A DNA stretch of 7,050 nt, taken from the NCBI GenBank assembly GCA_005800465.1, contig SYFI01000121.1, positions 1 to 7,050 on the forward strand. The letters run 5' to 3'. Positions 1-6,819 of the stretch are shown here, piece by piece. A program made the translations under genes and the position numbers. A model generated the notes under the pieces. That model did not search any database, was not told where the DNA came from, and saw nothing but the letters and a program-made list of their open reading frames with translations. Numbering within the stretch: position 1 is the stretch's first letter; the number at the start of each line of letters is the position of its first letter. Source of the DNA: Actinomycetota bacterium. GTDB lineage: Bacteria; Actinomycetota; Thermoleophilia; Miltoncostaeales; Miltoncostaeaceae.

Positions 1-531
1 CCCGGATTGGTCACCCTGCGCCCCGCCGATGCCCGCGAGACGGCAGCGGCCTGGCGACAGGCCATTGCACGCACCGACGGGCCAACAGTGCTCGTGTTCA
101 CACGCCAGGCGCTTCCCACCATGGATCTCGACCCGCAAGTGGACAAGGGCGGGTATGTGGTTGCACCGGGTGACGACGTGGCGCTCATCGCCACGGGATC
201 AGAGGTGTCGCTCGCAGTCGAGGCACGGGCTCTCCTCGCCGCAGATGGCATCTCGGCGCGCGTCGTGAGCATCCCCTCGTGGGAGATCTTCAGCGCCCAG
301 CCCGAGGCCTACCGCGACGAGGTCCTTCCACCGGCCACCCTCGCCCGGGTTGGTGTGGAGGCCGCATCACCGTTTGGCTGGGAGCGATGGACCGGTACAT
401 ACGGACGCATCGTGGCCATTGACCGATTCGGTGAGTCGGCGCCGGGTGCGCTGGTCATGGAGAAACTCGGCATGACGGCAACCGCGGTGGCCGACGCCGC
501 CCGGGCATCAATCGCAAAGGCAGCACGATGA
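1..531 (+). CDS. tkt: Transketolase, C-terminal part (5' end outside window)
   Basis: Transketolase moves two-carbon ketol units between sugar phosphates in the cytosolic pentose phosphate pathway, using thiamine diphosphate. Only the last 176 or so residues are present. The reading frame is open from base 1, and the TTG at 7 is not a real start because family sequence (PGL.TLRPADA.E) already precedes it. Visible family motifs are RPADARET, the FTRQ.LP segment, ATGSEVSLA at the start of the C-terminal domain, the VSIPSWE strand followed by the YRDEVLPP segment, FGWERW and the phosphate-side RFGESAPG near the end. The visible part therefore covers the end of the pyrimidine-binding domain and the C-terminal domain. 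The stop TGA at 529-531 overlaps the pgi start ATG as ATGATGA, which implies co-transcription and probable translational coupling. No truncation or frameshift is seen in the visible part. Identification is secure; the gene symbol follows the usual family name. Confidence 0.95.
   Translation, partial: PGLVTLRPADARETAAAWRQAIARTDGPTVLVFTRQALPTMDLDPQVDKGGYVVAPGDDVALIATGSEVSLAVEARALLAADGISARVVSIPSWEIFSAQPEAYRDEVLPPATLARVGVEAASPFGWERWTGTYGRIVAIDRFGESAPGALVMEKLGMTATAVADAARASIAKAAR
516..520 (+). promoter_or_regulatory. Ribosome binding site of pgi
   Basis: AAAGG lies 7 nt before the ATG at 528 and 10 nt before the second ATG at 531. This spacing favours 528 as the start, giving an N-terminus of two Met residues. 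It sits inside the 3' end of tkt, so the two genes are read from one message. Confidence 0.5.
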
Positions 532-2120
532 TGAACTTTGAGATGCGCCCCGGACCGGCGAAGGGCCTCGTGGAAGACGCCATCGCCGACGCCGAGGGCC
601 GCGGGCTCATCGGGCACGTGCGGGCAGGCGATCCCGCTGCATGGGGCGCACACGCCGATGCCGCGCGCGACTGGATGGGATGGCTCAGGGCTCCCGAGGC
701 AATGCGACCGCATATCGCCGACATCGACTCACTGGTGGCCGCCTGTCATCAGGAGGGCATCCGCCACGCACTCGTTCTGGGGATGGGCGGGTCGAGCCTG
801 TCGCCCGAGGTCACCCGCCGCACGTTCGGCCATGGTGACGGCATTGAGCTGCGCGTGCTCGATTCCACCGACCCGGTGGCTGTGGCCCGCATCACTGAGG
901 GCGTTGACCCCGCCAAGTGCTCGGCAATCGTCTCGAGCAAGAGCGGTACCACGGCAGAGCCGCTGGCATTCGCCGCGCACGTGGGGCTGTTCATCAAGGA
1001 CGCCCTGGGTGAGGCGTGGCGCGACCGCTTTGTGGCCATCACCGACCCGGGTACTCCCCTGGCCATCCGCGCCGCCGACGAGGGCTGGCGCATGGTGGCC
1101 GAGAACATGCCCGACGTGGGTGGCCGGTTCTCGGCCCTCACCCTGTTCGGCCTCATCCCGATGGCGCTCGCCGGGGTGCCCGTCACTGACGTGCTCGACC
1201 GTGCGGCTGCCGCGCGCGAGGGGTCGGATGGCCCACGGCTGGGCGTGGCACTCGCCGCACTGGCCAGGTCGGGCCGCGACAAGCTCACCATCGTTGCCGA
1301 CCCGGGTATCGGATCGTTCGGGCTGTGGGCCGAGCAGTTGGTGGCCGAAAGTCTGGGCAAAGACGGCGAGGGGGTCATCCCGATCGCCGGCGAGCCCCTG
1401 GGCGACCCTGATGAGTACGGGTTTGACCGCGTCATCCTGCACCTGCGGCTCACGGGCGAGCACGACGACGACGTGGCGCTGATCGGTGCATCGGGTATTC
1501 CCGTGTTCGTGCTCGACCTGCGCGAGCCGCTCGACGTGGGTGCGCTCTATATGACCCTCGAGATCGCCATCGCCACAGCGGGTGCCGAACTTGGAATCAA
1601 CCCCTTCGACCAGCCCGATGTCCAGGCGGCCAAGGACGCCGCCAACACGGCGCTGGCATCTGAGGATGGGATCCCGAAGGATGATCGTGAGGGGCCGGAG
1701 GCCATCGCGCGCGCCATCGGAATGCTGGAGAAGGGCGACTACCTGGCGCTCCTCGCCTTCACCACGCCCACGCCGGGTGGCGAGCGCCATCTCAACGCTA
1801 TCCGCGCCGCCGTGCGTGCCAGCACCAAGTCAGCCACCACCGCCGGATGGGGGCCCCGGTTCCTGCACTCAACCGGGCAGCTGCACAAGGGTGGCCCGGG
1901 CTCGGGCGTGTTCGTGCAGTTCCTCGGACCGGGCGGCCCGGACCTGCCGATTCCCGGCCAGGATCACACCTTTGGTGACCTGCTCCGGGCACAGGCCATC
2001 GGCGACGCGCAGGCGCTGGTGGAGCGTGGCCGTCGCGTGGTGCGCATCGACCTTGGCGATGACCCAGAGGCAGCCTTGGCACTCGCCGCACGGGTGGCCG
2101 CGGCCACGGTGGCCCCCTAG
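528..2120 (+). CDS. pgi: Glucose-6-phosphate isomerase, transaldolase/PGI-type
   Basis: The 530-residue protein should interconvert glucose 6-phosphate and fructose 6-phosphate in the cytosol. Two SIS sugar-phosphate domains can be followed. The first has LGMGGSSLSPEV (about 84-95) and the phosphate loop SSKSGTTAEP (136-145), then VGGRFSALTLFGL (197-209). The second has QLVAESLGKDG (270-280), with E274 matching the PGI catalytic Glu, and GINPFDQPDVQAAK (356-369), with K369 matching the catalytic Lys of the PGI signature. After this comes a long tail with RFLHSTGQLHKGGP (444-457), whereas classic PGIs end soon after the Lys. From memory of the families, that tail is typical of the PGI half of bifunctional transaldolase/PGI proteins. 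Here the transaldolase half is absent: the gene starts at the ATGA overlap with tkt. The classic GTNGQH block that normally lies between the catalytic Glu and Lys is not visible, and the late His cluster (H447, H453) may replace it. The stop codon is shared with the convergent LOG gene. Confidence 0.92.
   Translation: MMNFEMRPGPAKGLVEDAIADAEGRGLIGHVRAGDPAAWGAHADAARDWMGWLRAPEAMRPHIADIDSLVAACHQEGIRHALVLGMGGSSLSPEVTRRTFGHGDGIELRVLDSTDPVAVARITEGVDPAKCSAIVSSKSGTTAEPLAFAAHVGLFIKDALGEAWRDRFVAITDPGTPLAIRAADEGWRMVAENMPDVGGRFSALTLFGLIPMALAGVPVTDVLDRAAAAREGSDGPRLGVALAALARSGRDKLTIVADPGIGSFGLWAEQLVAESLGKDGEGVIPIAGEPLGDPDEYGFDRVILHLRLTGEHDDDVALIGASGIPVFVLDLREPLDVGALYMTLEIAIATAGAELGINPFDQPDVQAAKDAANTALASEDGIPKDDREGPEAIARAIGMLEKGDYLALLAFTTPTPGGERHLNAIRAAVRASTKSATTAGWGPRFLHSTGQLHKGGPGSGVFVQFLGPGGPDLPIPGQDHTFGDLLRAQAIGDAQALVERGRRVVRIDLGDDPEAALALAARVAAATVAP
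2094..2114. repeat. Cascaded inverted repeats at the 3' end of pgi
   Basis: Bases 2094-2107 (GTGGCCGCGGCCAC) form a perfect 14-bp palindrome. The arm GGCCAC (2102-2107) can also pair with GTGGCC at 2109-2114 around a single base. RNA from either strand could form two mutually exclusive short stems, ending 3 bp before the shared stop palindrome. There is no T-tract, so it is not a standard intrinsic terminator. It lies in Ala/Val codons of pgi, which in GC-rich DNA can produce such symmetry by chance. A role in ending transcription from both sides is only inferred. Confidence 0.4.
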
Positions 2121-2632
2121 CTCAGCGCCGCCACCGCCGACTCCACGTCGGCAACCACGGTGACCATTGCCAGGTCGTCTGCGTCTACCACCAGATGGTC
2201 TTCGAGGGCGACGATGACTGCGTCCCAGGCGGACCCCACGATGATGAGCGGGCGCCGGGCCACATGGCGGTTCTGCATCAAGTTCCATGCCACGGCGATC
2301 TCGGCCAGGGTGCCCACCCCTCCCGCCACGGCGATCCAGGCATCGGCGTCCAGCAGCGTGCGAAGCCGCGCGAACAGGTCGTCAGCCGGCCGCTCCTCAT
2401 GCACCCACTTGTTTGCACGGCGCCCCTGCGGACCGGGCAGCGTCACGCCCACCACGTGCGCGCCCCCGTCACGTGCACCCCGTGAGACCGCCTCCATTGC
2501 ACCCCCATGACCACCCGTGACCACGGTCCATCCAGCCTCGGCCAACAGATACCCAAGTCGCTCGGCGTGCGCGACATCCGGGTGGTCGGGGCCAATCCGG
2601 GAACTGCCGAAGACCGCGACGACCCGGCTCAC
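2117..2632 (-). CDS. LOG-family (TIGR00725-like) nucleotide-binding protein
   Basis: The 171-residue cytosolic protein has a Rossmann-like fold. It shows VVAVFGSSR near the N-terminus (4-12), TGGHGGAMEAVSRGA (39-53), and the hallmark loop AGGVGTLAEIAVAWNLMQ (103-120). That loop corresponds to the PGGxGTxxE phosphoribose-binding motif of LOG and 'lysine decarboxylase-like' proteins, with Ala in place of the usual Pro. E111 matches the catalytic Glu, and R89 or R91 upstream could be the partner Arg. Known LOG enzymes release ribose 5-phosphate from nucleoside monophosphates such as cytokinin precursors. Members of the shorter TIGR00725 branch are often of unknown function, or are called molybdenum cofactor carriers, so I do not assign a substrate. 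The start is GTG at 2632; it overlaps the upstream HD gene's stop as GTGA, with no strong Shine-Dalgarno, so coupled translation is likely. It is the last gene of the - strand run, and its TAG shares CTAG with pgi. Confidence 0.85.
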   Translation of the reverse strand: MSRVVAVFGSSRIGPDHPDVAHAERLGYLLAEAGWTVVTGGHGGAMEAVSRGARDGGAHVVGVTLPGPQGRRANKWVHEERPADDLFARLRTLLDADAWIAVAGGVGTLAEIAVAWNLMQNRHVARRPLIIVGSAWDAVIVALEDHLVVDADDLAMVTVVADVESAVAALS

Positions 2633-3216
2633 GCCGTCGACGTCGTGGACGAAAGGATCTCCACCAGCGAACGTGTGTCGGGCTGCGCCTCAAGGCGATT
2701 CACATTCGCGACGAGCATGCGTACTGAGGGGGAGCCGGGCCCGTGGCGATCGGCGATGCCACGAAGACGCGTGGCCGGGTCGATGCGCGCGCCGCGAGGA
2801 CCCGTGGTGAGGTCCGACACATCGAGGAGATCCAGCAACCCGCGATCCGGGCCTACGGGGAACGGGAACTCGTCCTCGACCGAGGGCAACCCCAGCATCT
2901 GAGCGCGCAGAGCGGCACTGGAGTGGTGGGCCACCAGCCGCGCGAGTTCCTTATGTCCGGCCATCCTCAGCGCACGGGCACCGGAAATGGGGTGATAGCC
3001 ATCGGAGATCCCATAGCCCACATCATGCAGCCATGCCGCACACAGCAACCGGCGGCGTTCATCCGCCGGGAGTCGCACCAGACCCGCCGCCCGCGTGGCC
3101 TGCTGCGCCACACCCCGCGAATGCTCATATCGGTCGTCGCCGCACAGGGCCTCGCACAGCGCGTGCGCGCCCTTCGGGTCGTCAGCATCCCGCCACTGCG
3201 TGGGGGTCACGCCCAC
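2629..3216 (-). CDS. HD-domain phosphohydrolase
   Basis: A protein of about 195 residues with the HD metal-binding signature. Counting from the alternative start at 3210, these are H30 in RYEHSRGVA, H62-D63 in AAWLHDVGYG, the YHPISGARAL segment (72-81), H95-H96 in LVAHHSSA, and D133 in LLDVSDLTTGPRG. The order H...HD...D is what the superfamily uses to bind divalent metal for phosphomonoester or phosphodiester hydrolysis. The substrate cannot be read from sequence, and no other domain is fused. The start is uncertain: GTG at 3216 has a GAGG 10 nt upstream and overlaps acuC by 10 bp, while GTG at 3210 would create a GTGA overlap like the one that joins this gene to the next. Both lie in the same frame and differ by two residues. 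Its position between acuC and the LOG gene, overlapping both, indicates co-translation. Confidence 0.85.
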   Translation of the reverse strand: MGVTPTQWRDADDPKGAHALCEALCGDDRYEHSRGVAQQATRAAGLVRLPADERRRLLCAAWLHDVGYGISDGYHPISGARALRMAGHKELARLVAHHSSAALRAQMLGLPSVEDEFPFPVGPDRGLLDLLDVSDLTTGPRGARIDPATRLRGIADRHGPGSPSVRMLVANVNRLEAQPDTRSLVEILSSTTSTA

Positions 3217-4364
3217 AGGCGGATGGCCTCATCCACAACGTCATGGCCCTCAAGATCGGCGCGCATGCGCTCATCCTCGGCCACCTCGGGTTCGGGGTCG
3301 TCCATCAGGCGATCGGTGAACACGTCGCGATCCGTGCGCTCCTTCGCCAGGGCGATCCAGTCGGGCGGGATCTCCTCCGGGAGGATCGTGCCGGTCATCT
3401 CGGCGAAGAGCAGCGCCCAGGCGCGCGGCAGCACGTCGACGTTGTAGCCGCCTCCGCCAAGTGCCACCCACCGGCCCCCGGTGATGTCATTTGCCATCTC
3501 GTGCAGTACGCGCCACAGGCGGGGGAACGTGGCCATGCGCACCTGGAGATGCGCCAGCGGGTCCTCGTGGTGCGGGTCAACGCCATCCTGGGTCACGATG
3601 ATGTCCGGCGCGAACCCGCGCACCACCGGCACGATGACGTCCTCGATCGCGCGCACGTACGGACCATCACCAGAGAAGGCGGGCAACGGGATATTCAGCG
3701 AGGTGCCCACGCCCGTCCCCGTACCCCGCTCATCGAGGGCCCCGGTTCCGGGAAAAAGGTAGCGCCCGCTCTCGTGCACCGAGCATGTGAGCACCCGTGG
3801 ATCGTCATAGAAGATGAACTGCGTGCCATCACCGTGGTGCACGTCCACATCCACATACGCCACGCGCTCAGCGCCGGCATCGAGCATTGCCTGAATGGCG
3901 ACGGCCGCGTCGTTATAGATGCAGAACCCGTTGGCCTTGTTGGCAAATGCGTGATGCAGACCGCCGGCGGCCGAGAACACCCGGGTGGCGCGACCCTCCC
4001 ACACCTCCATGGCGGCGGTCACCGATGCGCCGCACACGGCCACCGCAGCCTCGTGCATGCCGCGAAACGCCGGAGTATCGCCCCCTGATGCCAAGCCCCA
4101 CATTCCGGCCTCAAACGCGTGTGCGAGTGCCGGCTGCGCGCTGTAGCGACGCACCTGCGCCCTATAGGCCGCGGTATGCACACGCGCGATGAGCGCCTCG
4201 TCCCCCGGCCCGGGCGTGAGCACCGTCACATCAGGGCGGTCGAGCATGCCGTAGGCGCGGATGAGGTCGATGGCCAACTCGCGGTTGACCGGCGCCAACG
4301 GATGGTCGGTGCCGAGGTCGTACCCGGCGAGACCCTGCCGATCGACGAAGGCGGTCGTAGACAT
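3207..4364 (-). CDS. acuC: AcuC-like class I-type zinc deacetylase
   Basis: The 385-residue protein belongs to the histone deacetylase/AcuC/AphA superfamily. In Bacillus, AcuC (similar length) removes acetyl groups from acetyl-CoA synthetase lysine and so restores its activity. The whole catalytic set is visible: the charge-relay pair H137-H138 (GLHHAF), zinc ligands D174 and H176 in YVDVDVHHGDGTQ (170-182), zinc ligand D263 in QDGVDPHHEDPLAHL (259-273), and the transition-state Tyr Y307 in GGGGYNVD (303-310). The N-terminus DRQGLAGYDLGTDHPLAP, with the GYDLG..HP pattern, is typical of AcuC. I start at ATG 4364 because homology-like sequence begins just after it; in-frame GTG codons at 4367 and 4382 are alternatives. 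No strong Shine-Dalgarno is seen. No acuA or acetyl-CoA synthetase gene is in view, so the target is unknown. An upstream extension of this frame to 4766 runs antisense-phase through the SDR gene and is not coding. Confidence 0.93.
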   Translation of the reverse strand: MSTTAFVDRQGLAGYDLGTDHPLAPVNRELAIDLIRAYGMLDRPDVTVLTPGPGDEALIARVHTAAYRAQVRRYSAQPALAHAFEAGMWGLASGGDTPAFRGMHEAAVAVCGASVTAAMEVWEGRATRVFSAAGGLHHAFANKANGFCIYNDAAVAIQAMLDAGAERVAYVDVDVHHGDGTQFIFYDDPRVLTCSVHESGRYLFPGTGALDERGTGTGVGTSLNIPLPAFSGDGPYVRAIEDVIVPVVRGFAPDIIVTQDGVDPHHEDPLAHLQVRMATFPRLWRVLHEMANDITGGRWVALGGGGYNVDVLPRAWALLFAEMTGTILPEEIPPDWIALAKERTDRDVFTDRLMDDPEPEVAEDERMRADLEGHDVVDEAIRLWA

Positions 4365-4387
4365 CACCGCCAAGGCTCGCACATATG

Positions 4388-4405
4388 GGGCAGGAAGACC
4401 CGCCC
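4388..4405 (-). promoter_or_regulatory. Short hairpin in the acuC leader
   Basis: Reading the - strand, GGGCGGG (4405-4399), loop TCTT (4398-4395) and CCTGCCC (4394-4388) form a 7-bp stem with one G-U wobble and a tetraloop. On the + strand the same position would be an A-C mismatch, so the fold favours - strand RNA. It lies in the 71-bp gap between the SDR stop and the acuC start, 23 nt before the ATG. No T-run follows, so it is not a classic terminator. It could attenuate, stabilise or mark a processing site. I found no convincing -35/-10 promoter in the gap. Confidence 0.4.
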
Positions 4406-4435
4406 AGGCAGGGTGATACGCACCATTCGGCCGGT

Positions 4436-5113
4436 TTAGAAGTCCTGCTCGGTGGGCCGCATGATGATCTCGTTGATCGACACGTGCGGCGGCTGGTCCA
4501 GTGCGTAGAGCACCGCACGCGCAACATCCACGGGCACGAGGGGCGCACCCCCCACCGGGTCGTCGTAGAACGCGGTATCCACGATGCCCGGGGCGATGAG
4601 CGTGACCCGCACGCCTGTGCCGTGCAGGTCCTTGCGCGCCGCCTCGGCCATCGCCGTGACCGCCCACTTCGTGCACGAGTACAGCGAACCGGTCCCCACC
4701 TGGCGCCCGGACACCGATCCCATCAACATCACATGCCCCTTGGCCTCGGTGAGTGCCGGAATGCACGCGCGCAACGTGAGGGCCGCGCCGTACACGTTGG
4801 TGAGCACCATCGACTTCCAGAACTGGGGCGACTCGTTGAGAAATCCTCGCTTGGCCCCGAACCCGGCATTGGCAAGCACGGCGTCCAGGCGCCCGAATGC
4901 AGAGAGAGCGGCCTCGGGAATGGCCTGGACGTCATCCCATTCGGTGACGTCAGCCGTCACGGCCACGGCGTGCGCGGACCCGCCCAGTTCATCAGCAAGG
5001 GCATCGAGTAACTGACGGCGGCGGGCCGCCAGTACAACGCGCCACCCATCGGCGACGGCTGCCCGTGCCACCTCGGCACCGATACCGTCGGATGCGCCGG
5101 TAATGGCCAGCAC
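4436..5113 (-). CDS. Short-chain dehydrogenase/reductase (SDR), classical type
   Basis: The 225-residue cytosolic oxidoreductase uses NAD(P)(H). Seen in order: the cofactor loop TGASDGIG (5-12), an Arg-rich end of strand two (AARRRQ, 29-34) that suggests NADP(H) preference, LANAG (80-84), N106 in LTNVYG, S133 in LMGSVSG, the active-site YSCTK (Y145, K149), and APGIVDTAF (174-182). The full Asn-Ser-Tyr-Lys tetrad is therefore present. The C-terminus INEIIMRPT.Q resembles the YdfG-like 3-hydroxy acid dehydrogenase group, but the substrate is unknown. The start is GTG at 5113, which leaves only four residues before the TGASDGIG motif; no ATG, GTG or TTG lies further upstream in frame before a TGA at 5141-5143. 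An ATG at 5121 lies out of frame. The gene begins 14 bp after the S8 protease stop, with no clear ribosome site, which suggests re-initiation. Confidence 0.92.
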   Translation of the reverse strand: MLAITGASDGIGAEVARAAVADGWRVVLAARRRQLLDALADELGGSAHAVAVTADVTEWDDVQAIPEAALSAFGRLDAVLANAGFGAKRGFLNESPQFWKSMVLTNVYGAALTLRACIPALTEAKGHVMLMGSVSGRQVGTGSLYSCTKWAVTAMAEAARKDLHGTGVRVTLIAPGIVDTAFYDDPVGGAPLVPVDVARAVLYALDQPPHVSINEIIMRPTEQDF

Positions 5114-5127
5114 GCGCCCATCACTGG

Positions 5128-6819
5128 CTATCGCGTCACCTCAAGTGTGTAGGCCGAGCGGCCGGATGTGCCCCGCAACTCCACGAACCAGCGGCCGCTG
5201 CGCGTTGCCGTGTAGGCCAGACGCGGGCGACGTGATGCGGTGCGGGTTGATGCCGTGGAGACAGCGCCGATGGTGCTCACGCTGGCAGTACCCGGGGCCC
5301 AGAGCGCCAGGCGCATGCGGGCACCCCCATTACCTGATACCCGCATTCGCACCGTCTGCCCCTTGCGCAGGATCACCGGGTACAGGTCGCGCGGGTCATT
5401 GTTCACGTCGATGCTCGCCTCAATGGTGATGCGTCCAGGCGGCCCGGCGATCGCGGTCTCACCCTTGACGTCGGTCACGTCGTCGTTGCCCTCGGTGGGA
5501 TCGTCGGGTGGCAGCGGCAGGGTCAAGGCGGCGCGGGGATTGACGAAGCCATCGCCGTACGCGAGATCGCGGCCAGCTGGCCCGCCGTCAGTTGCGGTGT
5601 TCATGATCTGCTGCATCACTTGATACGGGGTCGCGCCAGGATTGGCGGCGAAGATGAGCGCGGCCAGGCCGGTGACGTATGGCGCCGCCATCGACGTGCC
5701 CTCCTTCACCGCATACCCCCGCGCGATGGCGCCCTCGGTAATGCGTCGCGGTACCGACGAGAGGATGTCCACACCGGGAGCCACCACGTCAACCGACACG
5801 TTGCGGTCGCTGAACAGCGCCAGGTCGAGCGGCGTCGGGCAGTCAGCGCTCACGTGCGTGCTGCACTGCGCCGCGACGCCGAGCACGTGGGCGTAGCCGG
5901 CCGGGTAATTGACCTCGTTGTAGTCCTGACCATCGTTCCCCACTGAGGCCACCAGCAGTGCACCACGGGAAAACGCCCAGTCGATGACCTGCTGGAAGGC
6001 GCGCGACGAACCACTGCCGCCGGCCGAGATGTTGATGACCTTGGCGCCATTGACCACGGCCCACCGGATGCCCTTCATCATCGTGGCGTCGGTGGAGAAG
6101 CCATCCTTGTCGGAGATCTGCACCGGGATGATCTCGCCGATGCCGGCACCGCTCGGGGCCACCCCGACGATTCCCACCCCATTTGCCGGGGCGGCAGCGG
6201 TACCGGCGACGTGCGTGCCATGACCAGTGCGGCCCCAGTCCTCGGCCTGCTCCTGCCCGGTCCATGCGCTCCATGGACGTACGAGCGGTGAGTTGGAACC
6301 GCTCCACTCCTCGTGCGTCGAGTCGATACCGCTATCCAGGATGGCGATCCGGGGGCGTACGGGAGTGCCCGTGAGGTCGGCCCCCCACGTGGTGCCGGGG
6401 GCAAAGAGGCCCCACTGACGATCGGGGGTGAAGTACGTGTCGGTGGGGGTCGTGACCGGGGCGAGCGGGGTGGGAGCCGCCGGAGTGGCCGGGATGATGT
6501 CATCGCTCGTTCGCACCAGCGACCACTCGGCCCCTGACACACCAGGAATGGCGAGCGCGCGGGCACGCAGCGCACCGTTGGGTGCAACGCGCAGCGACCA
6601 CACGCCGGCCTCGGGTACCAGCGGCCGCACGGGGCCCAGCGGCGCGAGCAGCGCGCGCGCATCGGCAGGCGCGGGCGGCGCGGCGAAGGTCACTACGAGT
6701 GACGCCGTGCCGTCGGGTGCTGTTGCCCGTACGGGGGCGCGAGGGCCAGCGGCTAGCGCTGGGGTGACCACCGTCAGCCCGGCAACCACCACCAGCGCAA
6801 GGATGGATCGGCGCTTAAC
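5128..6819 (-). CDS. Secreted subtilisin-like serine protease (S8 family)
   Basis: About 563 residues if read from 6819. The order is: a Sec signal peptide (KRR, then a hydrophobic run and PALAAG with an AxA-type site near residue 24); a propeptide-like region of inhibitor I9 style (about 36-105); a Pro/Thr-rich linker (108-127); and the catalytic domain. In that domain D162 lies in AILDSGID, H200 in GHGTHVAGT, N295 of the oxyanion hole in SVGNDG, and S376 in GTSMAAPYVTG, so all key residues are present. Two Cys (319, 327) could form a disulfide in an insertion. An acidic linker (about 438-454) leads to a beta-rich, PPC-like tail (about 462-563). No membrane anchor or sortase motif is seen, so a released or wall-associated protein is inferred. 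The start is unresolved: the codon before AAGCGCCGA is GTT, which overlaps the nadE stop. The nearest in-frame GTG codons (6792, 6789) would cut off the charged n-region. The next in-frame start upstream is a TTG (about 6941) deep inside nadE. Confidence 0.9.
   Translation of the reverse strand, partial: VKRRSILALVVVAGLTVVTPALAAGPRAPVRATAPDGTASLVVTFAAPPAPADARALLAPLGPVRPLVPEAGVWSLRVAPNGALRARALAIPGVSGAEWSLVRTSDDIIPATPAAPTPLAPVTTPTDTYFTPDRQWGLFAPGTTWGADLTGTPVRPRIAILDSGIDSTHEEWSGSNSPLVRPWSAWTGQEQAEDWGRTGHGTHVAGTAAAPANGVGIVGVAPSGAGIGEIIPVQISDKDGFSTDATMMKGIRWAVVNGAKVINISAGGSGSSRAFQQVIDWAFSRGALLVASVGNDGQDYNEVNYPAGYAHVLGVAAQCSTHVSADCPTPLDLALFSDRNVSVDVVAPGVDILSSVPRRITEGAIARGYAVKEGTSMAAPYVTGLAALIFAANPGATPYQVMQQIMNTATDGGPAGRDLAYGDGFVNPRAALTLPLPPDDPTEGNDDVTDVKGETAIAGPPGRITIEASIDVNNDPRDLYPVILRKGQTVRMRVSGNGGARMRLALWAPGTASVSTIGAVSTASTRTASRRPRLAYTATRSGRWFVELRGTSGRSAYTLEVTR

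Noticed and set aside
729..1790. Long open frame of 353 codons on the - strand opposite pgi
   Set aside because: It is antisense to a clearly real gene. Its translation is rich in Arg, Gly and His without family motifs, as expected for a shadow frame in GC-rich DNA.
3033..4088. Long open frame of 351 codons on the + strand opposite acuC and the HD gene
   Set aside because: Its translation is a His/Arg/Ala-rich mirror of the deacetylase gene with no recognisable domain, and it runs across the overlap of two well-supported genes.
4365..4766. Extension of the acuC frame upstream, which would give a 519-residue protein
   Set aside because: The added residues are low-complexity Gly/Arg/Ala and lie over the SDR gene in another frame. 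The AcuC family length and N-terminal motif fit ATG 4364.
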